Shown here: piece after piece, positions 44,751 to 53,418 of the stretch
Numbering within the stretch: position 1 is the stretch's first letter
Layout: the number at the start of each line of letters is the position of its first letter
Assembly (NCBI RefSeq): GCF_036784765.1
Contig: NZ_CP136651.1
Span: 2,294,001 to 2,358,000, forward strand
Source: Novosphingobium sp. ZN18A2
Lineage (GTDB): Bacteria > Pseudomonadota > Alphaproteobacteria > Sphingomonadales > Sphingomonadaceae
Direction of reading: 5' to 3'
Length of the DNA stretch: 64,000 bases
Made by a program: the position numbers and the translations under genes
Notes under the pieces: generated by a model
The model's input: only the letters and a program-made list of their open reading frames with translations
What the model was told of the DNA's origin: nothing
Database searches by the model: none

Positions 44751-45587
44751 ATGGCGACGACTCTAGGGAACGCTGGCGAGCGCGCAGGAACCGTTTCTTC
44801 CGATACACAAACGCAGCTCGCCGATGACGGGTACTGCATCCTGCCCGACGTACTGACCGCAAACGAAGCGGCAGATGCCCTCGACGCGCTGCATCGAGCG
44901 GCGGAAGCGGCGCGCACCCGGGGGCACGCGACGTTCATGCCCGCGCTCGATCCCAACGCGAGCAATGTCCGCGTATTCTATCTCCTTGCGCTCGATCCGA
45001 TTTTCCGGGCGCTGATCCGGCATTCGCGCGCAATCGACATAGTCGAGCGCCTTCTTGGGCCGGACTTCATGATATCCAACTTCACGGCGAACATCGCGCT
45101 GCCCGGATCGGGATCAATGGCGCTTCATTCCGACCAGGGGATTGTCGTGCCGGGACCGTGGCTTCAGCCCTGGACCGTCAATATCATCTGGTGCCTGACG
45201 GACTGCCATACCGACAACGGTGCAACGCTTTTCATCCCCGGAAGCCACCGTTGGACCAGTCGCGATGACATTCCGGCTGACGCGATTGACCGGCTGCGCC
45301 CGTTCGAGGCGAAGGCCGGGTCCATTATCGCGATGGATGGGCGCGTCTGGCACACGTCCGGCGCAAACGTAACCGAAAACGAGGAACGGGCGCTTCTGTT
45401 CGGCTATTACACAAAGCCGTTCCTTCGTCCGCAAGTGAACTGGAATGCGCTGCTTTCCGCAGATTTGCAGGCGGAAGCCGATCCCTGGATGCGCCAGAAG
45501 CTGGGCCTTGACGTCACGGCGAATACGACCGGCGCGAACGACCTGGCGACTTATCTCGACGGGTCGCAGGCGGAGGCCGCGCCATGA
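44751..45587 (+). CDS. phytanoyl-CoA dioxygenase (PhyH) family protein 1
   Basis: 278 residues from ATG 44751, with GGGAGAG seven nt upstream; an ATG at 44718 has no site. Fe(II) ligands His-x-Asp in MALHSDQGI and His in GRVWHTSGAN, with the 2-oxoglutarate Arg in NEERALLFGYY. GATLFIPGSH is the common PhyH strand. These enzymes hydroxylate small molecules at unactivated carbons. First gene of an operon with a second PhyH, a cupin and a TetR regulator; ATGA overlap with the next gene. Confidence 0.9.
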   Translation: MATTLGNAGERAGTVSSDTQTQLADDGYCILPDVLTANEAADALDALHRAAEAARTRGHATFMPALDPNASNVRVFYLLALDPIFRALIRHSRAIDIVERLLGPDFMISNFTANIALPGSGSMALHSDQGIVVPGPWLQPWTVNIIWCLTDCHTDNGATLFIPGSHRWTSRDDIPADAIDRLRPFEAKAGSIIAMDGRVWHTSGANVTENEERALLFGYYTKPFLRPQVNWNALLSADLQAEADPWMRQKLGLDVTANTTGANDLATYLDGSQAEAAP

Positions 45588-46405
45588 CCGATCCATCCGT
45601 AGCCATTTCGGGCGAAGGGCTCTTGGTGCCGCCTCCGACCAGGAACCTTGGGCAAGGACTTCGCAACATCGCGGATTACGGCCTGACCGTATATCCCGAC
45701 GCCATTGATGCCGATACGCTCTCCGCGGCGCGCGATGCGCTCTATCGTGCAGCCAGCTCCGATGCGAAACGGCAGCGTGCTGTGAAGTTCAGCCTCGATT
45801 ACGGAGAGGACGATTCCAACGCCCGGGTCTGGAACGTGCTGAGCCGTGACCCCGTGTTCGAGGAACTCGCGTTCAGCCCGATCGCCATCGCCTATGTAAA
45901 GGCGTTGCTTGGGTGGCCAGCCCTGCTGGGCAATATATCGGCGAACATTACCGGCCCGGGCGGCGGAGAAATGCAACTCCACGCCGATCAGATCTTTGTG
46001 CCGGAACCCTGGCCGGCGAACCCCCAGGGACTTAACGTCGCCTGGTGCCTGGACGATTTCACCGATGCGAATGGCGCAACGCGTTTCGTCCCGGGTAGCC
46101 ACAAACTCAACCGGGCTCCACGCGAAGACGAAGCCGGCGTGGAAACGGTTCCCATGGAAGCACCGGCTGGCTCAGCCGTGATTTTCGAAAGCCGCGTCTG
46201 GCACAAGACCGGCTTCAATCGCACGGCGGACGTCCGCCGGGCCGGGGTTTTTGCCTGGTACACAACACCGATCTACCGTCCTCAGGAAAACTGGTTTCTG
46301 TCCCTCAAGCCCGAGGTGCGCCAGTTTGCGAGCGAAGATGCGCTAACCCTCCTCGGCTGGCGATCGGAAGGGCTGGGGCTGGTCAACGGAGCCTCACCCG
46401 CATGA
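45584..46405 (+). CDS. phytanoyl-CoA dioxygenase (PhyH) family protein 2
   Basis: 273 residues, overlapping the first dioxygenase gene by ATGA. Same fold: His-x-Asp in MQLHADQIF, GATRFVPGSHKLN, His in RVWHKTGFNRTADVRRAG. Only distantly similar to its neighbour, so it may be a second step or a partner subunit rather than a recent copy. Both dioxygenases lack a signal peptide and act in the cytoplasm. Confidence 0.9.
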   Translation: MTDPSVAISGEGLLVPPPTRNLGQGLRNIADYGLTVYPDAIDADTLSAARDALYRAASSDAKRQRAVKFSLDYGEDDSNARVWNVLSRDPVFEELAFSPIAIAYVKALLGWPALLGNISANITGPGGGEMQLHADQIFVPEPWPANPQGLNVAWCLDDFTDANGATRFVPGSHKLNRAPREDEAGVETVPMEAPAGSAVIFESRVWHKTGFNRTADVRRAGVFAWYTTPIYRPQENWFLSLKPEVRQFASEDALTLLGWRSEGLGLVNGASPA

Positions 46406-46431
46406 GATCGAACCTTTGAAAGGACATTGAC

Positions 46432-46977
46432 ATGGCCACCCAACCGGAGACCGGCACGCCCGAAGCTGAGGATGTGACGCGGTTCGAGATCTATCGTGGC
46501 AAGGATGCAGAGAATTTCGACGAACTCGACTGCATGGAAATGACGGGCCTTACCGAGATCATCCAGGATGGAATTGTGCGCGCCGGTGAAGCCGGAGCCG
46601 GTGAAGGACAGCTGGTAAAGATGCTCTTCTCGATTCCGGGAATGAGCCTCACCTATGCCTGGTTCAAAAGCGGTTTCCCGCTTCCGCTGCACAGCCACAA
46701 CGCAGACTGTCTTTACTACATCGTCTCCGGAACCCTTAGGCTCGGAACGGAGGATCTTGGAGCGGGTGACGGCTTCTTCGTGGGCGCCGACGTGCCCTAT
46801 TCGTACACGCCCGGCCCTGAGGGCGTCGAAGTGCTGGAGTTCCGGACCGCGAACAAGTTCGACATTCGCTTTCTCGGCAAAACCAGGAAATTCTGGGACA
46901 AGACCGTCGCGTCAGTAGAGCGGCGCCGTGCAGACTGGGCGAAGGAAACCAGCCCGCCCGCGCGCATTTCGAGCTAG
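46432..46977 (+). CDS. cupin domain protein
   Basis: 181 residues. One cupin barrel with metal-type motif PLPLHSHNADCLYYIVSGTLRL (broken here at residue level: His-x-His, later Glu replaced) and second motif GVEVLEFRTANKFDIRF. The N-terminal 70 residues are acidic and without fold signal. Third gene of the dioxygenase operon, likely a small-molecule isomerase, dioxygenase or sensor for the same pathway. Confidence 0.85.
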   Translation: MATQPETGTPEAEDVTRFEIYRGKDAENFDELDCMEMTGLTEIIQDGIVRAGEAGAGEGQLVKMLFSIPGMSLTYAWFKSGFPLPLHSHNADCLYYIVSGTLRLGTEDLGAGDGFFVGADVPYSYTPGPEGVEVLEFRTANKFDIRFLGKTRKFWDKTVASVERRRADWAKETSPPARISS

Positions 46978-46980
46978 TCC

Positions 46981-47643
46981 GTGTACAACCTCGATGGACC
47001 CAGTCCGGTCGTTTCGCAGCGCGAACGCGGCAAGGAGAGGCGTCGCGCGCTCATCCGCTCTGCAGCGCGGGAGCTTCTGCGAAAAACAGGGCCGGACGGC
47101 TTTTCCATGCGCGAGCTTGCCGATCGGGCGAATGTGAGTCCGGCGACGCCATACAATCTCTTCGGCACCAAGGCCGGCGTGCTGATTGCGGTGTTCGATG
47201 CCGATCTGCAAGAGTTCCGTCAAGCATTCGAGCGTATCCCGTCCGCCGATCCGGTCGCCCACCTTTTCGACTTCGTGGACACCGCTTTCGCCTTTTTCCA
47301 GCGTGAACCCGAATTCTATCGCAACATGCTGGCACCGATCGCCGCTTCTTCGTCAGGTGAATTGCGCCGCGGGATCATTGACCCGCGAGCGACCGTTTAC
47401 GCCGATCTGATCAAGGGACTTGTCGACGGCGACGTGCTGCGGCCGGGCATATCCGGCGAGGCATTGTTGCGCACGATCACCAACCTGATGACGATCGGCG
47501 TGTTGAACTGGATCAATGAGGACTCCGCTCTCACCCAGTCGCGGGCCGACGTCCAGACCGGCTTCGCATTCGTCCTGCTCGCCGCGTGCCGGGAAACGTT
47601 CGCACCATTCCTTCGGGGAAAACTGATACCTCCAGCGGAATGA
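46981..47643 (+). CDS. TetR/AcrR family transcriptional regulator
   Basis: 220 residues, GTG start 3 nt after the cupin stop. TetR helix-turn-helix: RRALIRSAARELLRKTG, FSMRELADRANVSPATPYNLFGTKAGVL. The C-terminal ligand domain is the variable type. Last gene of the dioxygenase operon and therefore the likely local repressor, with the palindrome at 44674 as a candidate site. Confidence 0.92.
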   Translation: MYNLDGPSPVVSQRERGKERRRALIRSAARELLRKTGPDGFSMRELADRANVSPATPYNLFGTKAGVLIAVFDADLQEFRQAFERIPSADPVAHLFDFVDTAFAFFQREPEFYRNMLAPIAASSSGELRRGIIDPRATVYADLIKGLVDGDVLRPGISGEALLRTITNLMTIGVLNWINEDSALTQSRADVQTGFAFVLLAACRETFAPFLRGKLIPPAE

Positions 47644-47753
47644 CCTTGCGGGTGGAAACGGCACAATTCGCGGTCGGCTTCGTTTTTGCCGAACGTGAAT
47701 CGATGCCGGTACGGTCCGATCCCGCCAGGATCATGGATACCAGCGGCGACGCC

Positions 47754-48297
47754 TCAGAACCTGAAGCCCGCGGCGATGCCGTAGCGGCGCGGTTCCAGCG
47801 TGAAGATGTTGGTGAAGTTGCCCGACGACTGGTCCGTTACATAAAGACCGGTGATCGGGTTGGAATTCGCCAGGTTCTGTACATAGCCGCGGATGTACCA
47901 GCGGTGATCCGGCCCATCGAGTTGCAATTGGGCGTTGATCTGGGTGTAGCTGGGAATCCGGTTGACGTTGCCGTTGAAGATGTTGCCCGTAGAGGTGCCC
48001 GTGAGGATCAGGTCGACACGCGGCGTCAGCGTCATGTTGCTTACCGGGATCTCATACTGGGCACCGGCAGCAACCTTGAAGTTTGGTGCGCCGGGTAGTT
48101 GGTGCCCGCGGATGTTCTCCAGGATACCCGACTGAAATACGGAGATACCGTTCGGATCGAAGAACAGGGCCGTGGCCGAGGGCTGCGGCTTTGTAGCCTG
48201 CGGATCGACATAGGCGGCCGCAGCTAACTGGCTGCAGATGCTGAACGCGCCGGTCGACGCGATGCCGCTACCCGACGGGAACGCAGTGGTCCCCTGC
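47754..48297 (-). pseudogene. C-terminal remnant of a TonB-dependent receptor
   Basis: About 180 codons remain open from the insertion-sequence edge to the stop. They read as the last barrel strands of a TonB receptor: NFKVAAGAQYEIPVSN, PSYTQINAQLQLDG, WYIRGYVQNLANSNPITG and LEPRRYGIAAGFRF with terminal Phe. Plug and signal are missing; they are not found on the other side of the insertion either, so the 5' part was deleted. The receptor may once have supplied the substrate of the neighbouring dioxygenase operon. Confidence 0.85.
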
Positions 48298-49531
48298 GAA
48301 TAGCCCCTAAATTTCTGGACGCCTTCAATCCTAATTTTGAGGACAGGAGCCGACGATGGGGAAGCCCAACTTCAGTGATGAGTTCAAGCGTGATGCGGTG
48401 GCCCAGATCACCGAGCGTGGGTATCCGGTAGCCGAGGTTTCGCAGCGGCTCGGTGTCAGTCAGCATTCGCTCTATGCCTGGAAGCGGCAGCTGGGCCGAC
48501 AAGTATCGGGCGATGCGAGCAAGGATGCCGAGATCCGCCAGCTGAAGCGCGAGCTGGCTCGGGTGACCGAGGAGCGCGACATATTAAAAAAGCCACCGCG
48601 TATTTCACCTTTGGTGACTTCGTTCCGCCAGGGATGCAAAGTGAGATACGCGTTCGTTGCCGAGCATCGTGACCGGTTCCGGGTTCGTTCGATGTGTCGG
48701 TGCCTGCGCATCCTGCCCAGCGGTTTTATGCCTGGCAGAGGAACCCGCTGAGCCAGCGCGCCCGGGAAGATGCTCGGCAGACCGATCTGATCCGCAAAGC
48801 CTGGAACACAGCTGCCCAGAAAAGCACTTTGGGTCCATGGCTACCGCAAGCTGCACGATGATCTGCTGGATCACGGCGAGAGCTGCTGCCCCAACCGCGT
48901 TGCCCGGTTGACCAGACTCGCGGGCATCAGGGCGCAGGTCGGCTACAAGCGCAGGCCGGGCAGCCATGGTGGCAAGCCTCCCTGGCGGTCGACAACACTC
49001 TGGATCATCAGTGCGAAACGGCTGCGCCCGACCGGGTCTGGGTGACAGACATCATCTACATCCGCACCCTGGAAGGCTTTGCCTATCTGGCTGTCGTGAT
49101 CGACCTGTACTCCCGCCTTGTAGTGGGATGGTCGATGCAGAGCCACCAGACCATCGATGTAGTACTCCAGGCGCTGCACATGGCGGTATGGCGGCGTAAA
49201 CCGAAGAGCGGATGCTTACAGGGCTCGCAGTTCACCAGCATGGACTGGACCGCCATCATCCGGGCTCACAATCTTGAGCACTCGATGAGCCGACGCGGCA
49301 GCTGCCACGACAACACTGTTGCCGAGAGCTTCTTCTCATCGATCAAGCGTGCGCGCATCTGTCGCCGGACCTACAAAACGCGCGACGAAGCCGGCAAGAC
49401 GTGTTCGATTAAGTCGAGATGTTCAACAACCCGGTGCGCAAGCAGGTCAGGAATGGAATGCTGTCGCCCGGCGAGTTCGAACAGCAGCAGATTTTGAAAG
49501 CGGAAGGCGTCTAGAAAACTAGGGGCTATTC
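48298..49531 (+). mobile_element. IS3-family insertion sequence (decayed)
   Basis: 1234 bp bounded by inverted repeats: GAATAGCCCCTA at both ends, extending about 29 bp with three mismatches (inner part TTTCTGGACGCCTTC left, TTTCTAGACGCCTTC right). It holds an orfA/orfB-type DDE transposase with several frameshifts. No direct target repeat is seen (TGC left, AGA right), in line with a deletion next to the element. Confidence 0.88.
48356..49514 (+). pseudogene. IS3-family transposase, orfA and orfB, frameshifted
   Basis: The orfA part (SDEFKRDAVAQITERGYPV, AEVSQRLGVSQHSLYAWKRQ, leucine-zipper-like tail to ERDILKK) is intact. The orfB part is broken by frameshifts near 48730, 48825, 48965 and 49400. 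The first catalytic Asp (VWVTDIIYIRTLEG) and the final Glu (NTVAESFF) remain, but the region of the second Asp, normally Ser-Asp-Gln-Gly-Ser-Gln-Phe, has lost its Ser-Asp (reads CLQGSQFTS). The enzyme cannot be active. Confidence 0.88.
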
Positions 49532-49568
49532 AGACTGCCCCGCCCCTTGAGGGGCTGGCCGGTTTGCG

Positions 49569-49596
49569 AAGGTGGGGCATCGCCTTGCCCCACCTT
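49569..49596 (-). terminator. hairpin downstream of the acyl-CoA dehydrogenase operon
   Basis: AAGGTGGGGCA/TGCCCCACCTT, an 11-bp perfect stem with a 6-nt loop, 79 nt past the stop of the leftward operon. A second smaller hairpin, GCGCATT/AATGCGC (49618-49640), precedes it. No T-run. Confidence 0.6.
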
Positions 49597-49674
49597 TGCC
49601 GCTTCTCCATCAATCGGGCGCATTTGCATTGCCAATGCGCCTGGCGCCATCCGGAACGGACGGAAGACGGCCGG

Positions 49675-50934
49675 CTATTTCTTGGGCTGGCCGCTGGTCG
49701 GGATATCCTTGAAGGGAACATCCTTGTCGACACGGATATCGCCCGGCAGGCCCAGCACGCGTTCGCCGATGATGTTGCGCAGGATTTCGTCCGATCCGCC
49801 TTCGATACGCGTCGCGGGAGAGCGCATCAGCATGGCCTGGAACCGGCCATTGTGGGGGCTGTCTTCGTTCCACAGGACGCCAGCCTCGCCCTGAAGGTCC
49901 AGCGCGAACATGGCTAGTTCCTGCATGGTGGCGCCCGCCACAAGCTTGCCAATAGAGTTCTCCGGCCCCGGCGTCTCGCCCTTCGACAGCGCAGAGATCG
50001 CGCGCATGCCCGTGTATCTGAGGCCGCTCTGCTTCACCGCGAACTGGGCAAGCTTTGATCGCACGGCGGAGTCCGCCACGGCGGGCTGGCCGTCGACTTC
50101 CGCTTCCATGCAGAATTTGAACAGTTCCGGGAAACCGGTCGACATGCCGGAACCGATGGAAAGCCGCTCATTCATCAGCGTTGTCAGCGAAACCTTCCAG
50201 CCTTCGCCAACCGCGCCAAGCCGCTGCGAATCCGGGATGCGGACGTCGGTGAAATAGACTTCGTTGAAACCCGATGCCCCGTTCGCCTGCTTGATCGGCA
50301 CAACCTTCACGCCCGGCGAATCCATACGCAGGAAGAACATGGTGAGGCCCTTGTGCTTCGCCACGTTCGGATCGGTCCGGGTGATCAGCAGGCCCCAGTC
50401 CGAAATATGGGCGCCGCTGGTCCAGATTTTCTGGCCGTTGATGATCCAGTCGCCCGAACCATCGTCTGCCTTCACGGCGCGGGTGCGAAGGCCGGCAAGG
50501 TCTGACCCGCTGGCCGGTTCGGAAAAGAGCTGGCACCAGATCTCCTCACCACTGGCGAGCGGCGGGAGCAGCTTTTCCTTCCAGTCCTCGTTCGCCCAGG
50601 CCATCACCGTCGGCCCGCACATCCCGTGGCCGATGGTGAACGGGCCGGACAGCACGCCGTAAACGCCCTCTTCCTGCCCCCAGATCACACGCTCGATCGG
50701 AGAGCGGGCACCGCCGCCGTATTCCTTCGGCCAGTGGAGGCAGGCCCAGCCAGCCCCGGCCTTTTTCTTTTGCCACGCCTTACTGGCCTTGAGCGGGTCT
50801 TCGCTCGACACGCCGCTTGAGCCAAAGCTCGCGCGCATCAATTCGGATTCAAGGTGCTTTGGCGCGTTGGCATCAAGCCATGCACGCACTTCCTTGCGGA
50901 AGGCGGCTTCCTGCGGGGTATCATTGAAATCCAT
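49675..50934 (-). CDS. acyl-CoA dehydrogenase family protein 1
   Basis: 419 residues. N-terminal helical domain (MDFNDTPQEAAFRKEVRAW), FAD/substrate loop CQLFSEPASGSDLAGLRTRA, middle beta domain (INGQKIWTSGAHISDWGLLI) and C-terminal helices ending in IEGGSDEILRNIIGERVLGLP, where the FAD partner-subunit motif lies. It resembles the larger subunit of the paired FadE26/27-type or steroid/terpenoid dehydrogenases. The second dehydrogenase gene is 18 nt upstream, so they likely form a hetero-oligomer. Confidence 0.92.
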   Translation of the reverse strand: MDFNDTPQEAAFRKEVRAWLDANAPKHLESELMRASFGSSGVSSEDPLKASKAWQKKKAGAGWACLHWPKEYGGGARSPIERVIWGQEEGVYGVLSGPFTIGHGMCGPTVMAWANEDWKEKLLPPLASGEEIWCQLFSEPASGSDLAGLRTRAVKADDGSGDWIINGQKIWTSGAHISDWGLLITRTDPNVAKHKGLTMFFLRMDSPGVKVVPIKQANGASGFNEVYFTDVRIPDSQRLGAVGEGWKVSLTTLMNERLSIGSGMSTGFPELFKFCMEAEVDGQPAVADSAVRSKLAQFAVKQSGLRYTGMRAISALSKGETPGPENSIGKLVAGATMQELAMFALDLQGEAGVLWNEDSPHNGRFQAMLMRSPATRIEGGSDEILRNIIGERVLGLPGDIRVDKDVPFKDIPTSGQPKK

Positions 50935-50952
50935 GTTCGCCGGTCCTTCCTG

Positions 50953-52074
50953 CTATGCTGCCGCTTCGATGTTGCCCGCGCTCATCCGTTCGATAAGCAG
51001 GCTTTCCCATGTGGATAGCGACCCAAGCGCGAGCGCTAGCGCGTTGGAACGGCGGTAATAGAGGTGGCAGTCAAATTCCCAGGTGAAACCCATGCCACCG
51101 TGGGTCTGGATGTTGTTCTTCGCGCAATGCTGAAACGCATTGGTTGCCGAAACGCGCACGGTGGCCGCGGCGACCGGCAGTTCGGCCGCGCTGGAGGCAA
51201 GCGCCCATGCCCCATAATAGCAGTTCGACCGGGCGAGCGTTGCGGACACATACATATCGGCCAGCATGTGCTTCACCGCCTGGAACGATCCGATCTGGCG
51301 GCCAAAAGCCATCCGTTCAAGCGCATAGTCGCGGGCCATTTCCAGCGCGCGATCCGCGCCGCCAAGCTGTTCGAAGCCCAGCAGGATGGCCGCACGGTCC
51401 ATGACCTGCGTCGCGATATGCCATCCATCGCCAGCACCGCCGATACGGGTGGCCGGCGCACCGTCAAACCCGATGCGCGCCTGCCCGCGCGTCGGGTCGA
51501 TCGAACTCAGGCTTTCGCGGCTCACCCCGTCTGACGAGAGATCGACGAGGCAGAGCGAAAGGCCCGCGCCCTCCTTTGCGAGCACGATGGCGAAATCCGC
51601 AACGGCGCCGTCTGCCACGGGCGACTTTACGCCGGTGAGCTTGCCGCCATCGAACGAAGCGGAAACCTTGTCCGGGCGCATCCGCCCGGTGCCCTCGTTG
51701 ACTGCCCAGCAGCCGATCGCCTTGCCAGCCGCAAGCTTGGGAAGCCACGCGGTTTTCTGGTCTTCCGATCCCGCTTGCAGCAGGCATTCGGCAGCCAGAT
51801 AGATTGAGGACGCGACAGGCACCGGCGCAAGAACGCGGCCAAGTTCTTCAGCGACAACGCACAATTCCAGATGGCCAAGGCCAACCCCGCCATATTCTTC
51901 AGGAATTGCCGCGCCCAGCACGCCAAGTTCCGCCAGACCGGTATAAAGGTCCGCATCGTGATCCGCATCGCTCTCCAGAACCTTGCGCACGACCGCTGGC
52001 GGGCAGCGGTCCTCAAGAAAGCGGCGCACCTGTTCGCGCAACTGGTTCTGTTCTTCCGAAAAATCGAGGTTCAT
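50953..52074 (-). CDS. acyl-CoA dehydrogenase family protein 2
   Basis: 373 residues from ATG 52074 (GGGAGAG upstream). MNLDFSEEQNQLREQVRRFL, EEYGGVGLGHLELCVVAEELG, weak central FAD loop (GCWAVNEGTGRMRPDKV), RMAFGRQIGSFQAVKHMLADM and QTHGGMGFTWEFDCHLYYRR. The shorter length and degenerate central loop fit the partner subunit of heteromeric acyl-CoA dehydrogenases acting on side chains of steroids or other cyclic substrates. Confidence 0.9.
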   Translation of the reverse strand: MNLDFSEEQNQLREQVRRFLEDRCPPAVVRKVLESDADHDADLYTGLAELGVLGAAIPEEYGGVGLGHLELCVVAEELGRVLAPVPVASSIYLAAECLLQAGSEDQKTAWLPKLAAGKAIGCWAVNEGTGRMRPDKVSASFDGGKLTGVKSPVADGAVADFAIVLAKEGAGLSLCLVDLSSDGVSRESLSSIDPTRGQARIGFDGAPATRIGGAGDGWHIATQVMDRAAILLGFEQLGGADRALEMARDYALERMAFGRQIGSFQAVKHMLADMYVSATLARSNCYYGAWALASSAAELPVAAATVRVSATNAFQHCAKNNIQTHGGMGFTWEFDCHLYYRRSNALALALGSLSTWESLLIERMSAGNIEAAA

Positions 52075-52249
52075 GAAGCAGTCTCTCCCTTGATCGGCAC
52101 GTTCCGTTCGATCCGCCGGATGATCCGTCTGGTCTGCCAACGCCGCGCCAATCGCAAATCGGGTGTGGTTGGTTTGGGATGCCGGCTCCGCCGCCACGTG
52201 CCGCGACCATTGCCCGGCTGCGCGCGATGCTTGCCAAAGCACATCTTGC

Positions 52250-52265
52250 TTGTTTGCACAAACAA
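52250..52265. promoter_or_regulatory. 16-bp palindrome between the dehydrogenase and EthD/GST operons
   Basis: TTGTTTGCACAAACAA: 7-bp perfect arms TTGTTTG/CAAACAA around CA. It lies 37 nt before the EthD start and 176 nt before the dehydrogenase start, a good place for one repressor to control both operons. No regulator gene is adjacent. Confidence 0.5.
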
Positions 52266-52302
52266 ATTTATCTCACCTGATAAACAGACAGGGAGAGCAA
52301 TC

Positions 52303-52614
52303 GTGATTGTCGTCATGGCGCTATATCCATTCAGTGCCGGAATGCGGTTCGATGAGCCGTATTACCTCGAAAAGCACATTGGCCTGGTCAAGGAGATCTG
52401 GGCCGAACAGCTCGATCATGTGCGCGTCCTGTCGAGCGACGGCGAAGGTTCGGGCGAGCAACCGCGATATCGCGCTATCACGGAAATGGCATTTGCCTCG
52501 CCGGAGGCGCTGGAACAGGCGATGGCCCACCCCCGCGTGCCCGAATTGCTGGCCGACATCCCCAACTTCACCGATACAACGCCCCTGAACCAGATCGCGC
52601 AGATCAAGCTGTGA
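52303..52614 (+). CDS. EthD-like small protein (dimeric alpha/beta barrel)
   Basis: 103 residues, GTG start with GGGAGAG seven nt before. ALYPFSAGMRFDEPYYLEKHIGLVKEIW carries the Tyr-x4-His pattern of EthD/Dabb proteins; the C-terminal half (ITEMAFASPEALEQAMAHPR, VPELLADIPNFTD) is the second beta-alpha-beta unit. EthD proteins accompany degradation pathways of ethers and aromatics without a settled activity. Head of a four-gene operon; next gene overlaps by GTGA. Confidence 0.82.
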   Translation: MIVVMALYPFSAGMRFDEPYYLEKHIGLVKEIWAEQLDHVRVLSSDGEGSGEQPRYRAITEMAFASPEALEQAMAHPRVPELLADIPNFTDTTPLNQIAQIKL

Positions 52615-53399
52615 GCGTCCTGCTCTACGATCATCCGCTGTCGCCCTTCGCCCAGAAGGTAAAGATCGCGCTGATGGAAAAGGGCGTGCCTTTCGAGGCG
52701 AGGCTGCCCGACGGCCTTGGCGCTGGCGGCGCGGAGGGCGATTTCGCCCTGACCAATCCCCGCCGGGAGGTTCCCGCGCTGGTGCATGGCGATGTGCGGC
52801 TGTTCGATTCCACGATCATCCTCGAATATATCGAAGACCGGTGGCCGCAGCCTGCCCTATTGCCCGCTTCTCCCGCCGATCGCGCGAGGGTGAGGCAGAT
52901 CGAAGACGTCCTCGACACGCACTTCGAGGCTATCGTCTGGGGACTTGGCGAACTGCGCTGGTTCAAGCGGGCAGAAGGAGAACTGGCCACATCGCTGGAA
53001 TCGCGCGCGGCCGACCAGATCCGGGGATTTCACAACTGGCTTGAACGTCAGCTTGGCACGGCCGAGTGGTTCAACGGCAAAGACTTCGGCTGGGGAGACA
53101 TTGCCGCAGCGCCCTATCTCAACGGCGCGGCGGCACAGGGGTTTGCCCCCAAGGGTCATCCGGCCCTGCAGGACTGGCTTTCCCGCGTTAACCGGCGCCC
53201 CTCCGTGGCCCGCGCCAACCGCGAGGCGAAGGACGTTCTTGGCGCGATGGAGCAGGTGGCGGGCGCTGTCCGATCCGGCACTTTCCGCCGCGAATATCGC
53301 GATCACCGGCTCGAATGGATGGTCAAGTCCGGCGGCATCGATGTGGTCCTGAGCGGACTTGCCGAAGACAATATCCGCTTCTCGCCCGATTTCGACTGA
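52611..53399 (+). CDS. glutathione S-transferase family protein 1
   Basis: 262 residues, GTG start in the EthD stop. N-terminal thioredoxin fold YDHPLSPFAQKVKIALMEKGVPFE with Ser11 as likely glutathione activator, REVPALVHGDVRLFDSTIILEYIEDRWP (cis-Pro and the glutathione gamma-Glu site), then an all-helical domain. A tail of about 50 residues beyond the usual GST end (REYRDHRLEWMVKSGGIDVV) is present. Such GSTs dehalogenate or cleave ether bonds in sphingomonad pathways. Confidence 0.88.
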   Translation: MSVLLYDHPLSPFAQKVKIALMEKGVPFEARLPDGLGAGGAEGDFALTNPRREVPALVHGDVRLFDSTIILEYIEDRWPQPALLPASPADRARVRQIEDVLDTHFEAIVWGLGELRWFKRAEGELATSLESRAADQIRGFHNWLERQLGTAEWFNGKDFGWGDIAAAPYLNGAAAQGFAPKGHPALQDWLSRVNRRPSVARANREAKDVLGAMEQVAGAVRSGTFRREYRDHRLEWMVKSGGIDVVLSGLAEDNIRFSPDFD

Positions 53400-53418
53400 T
53401 TGCCGGAGAACCACGTCG

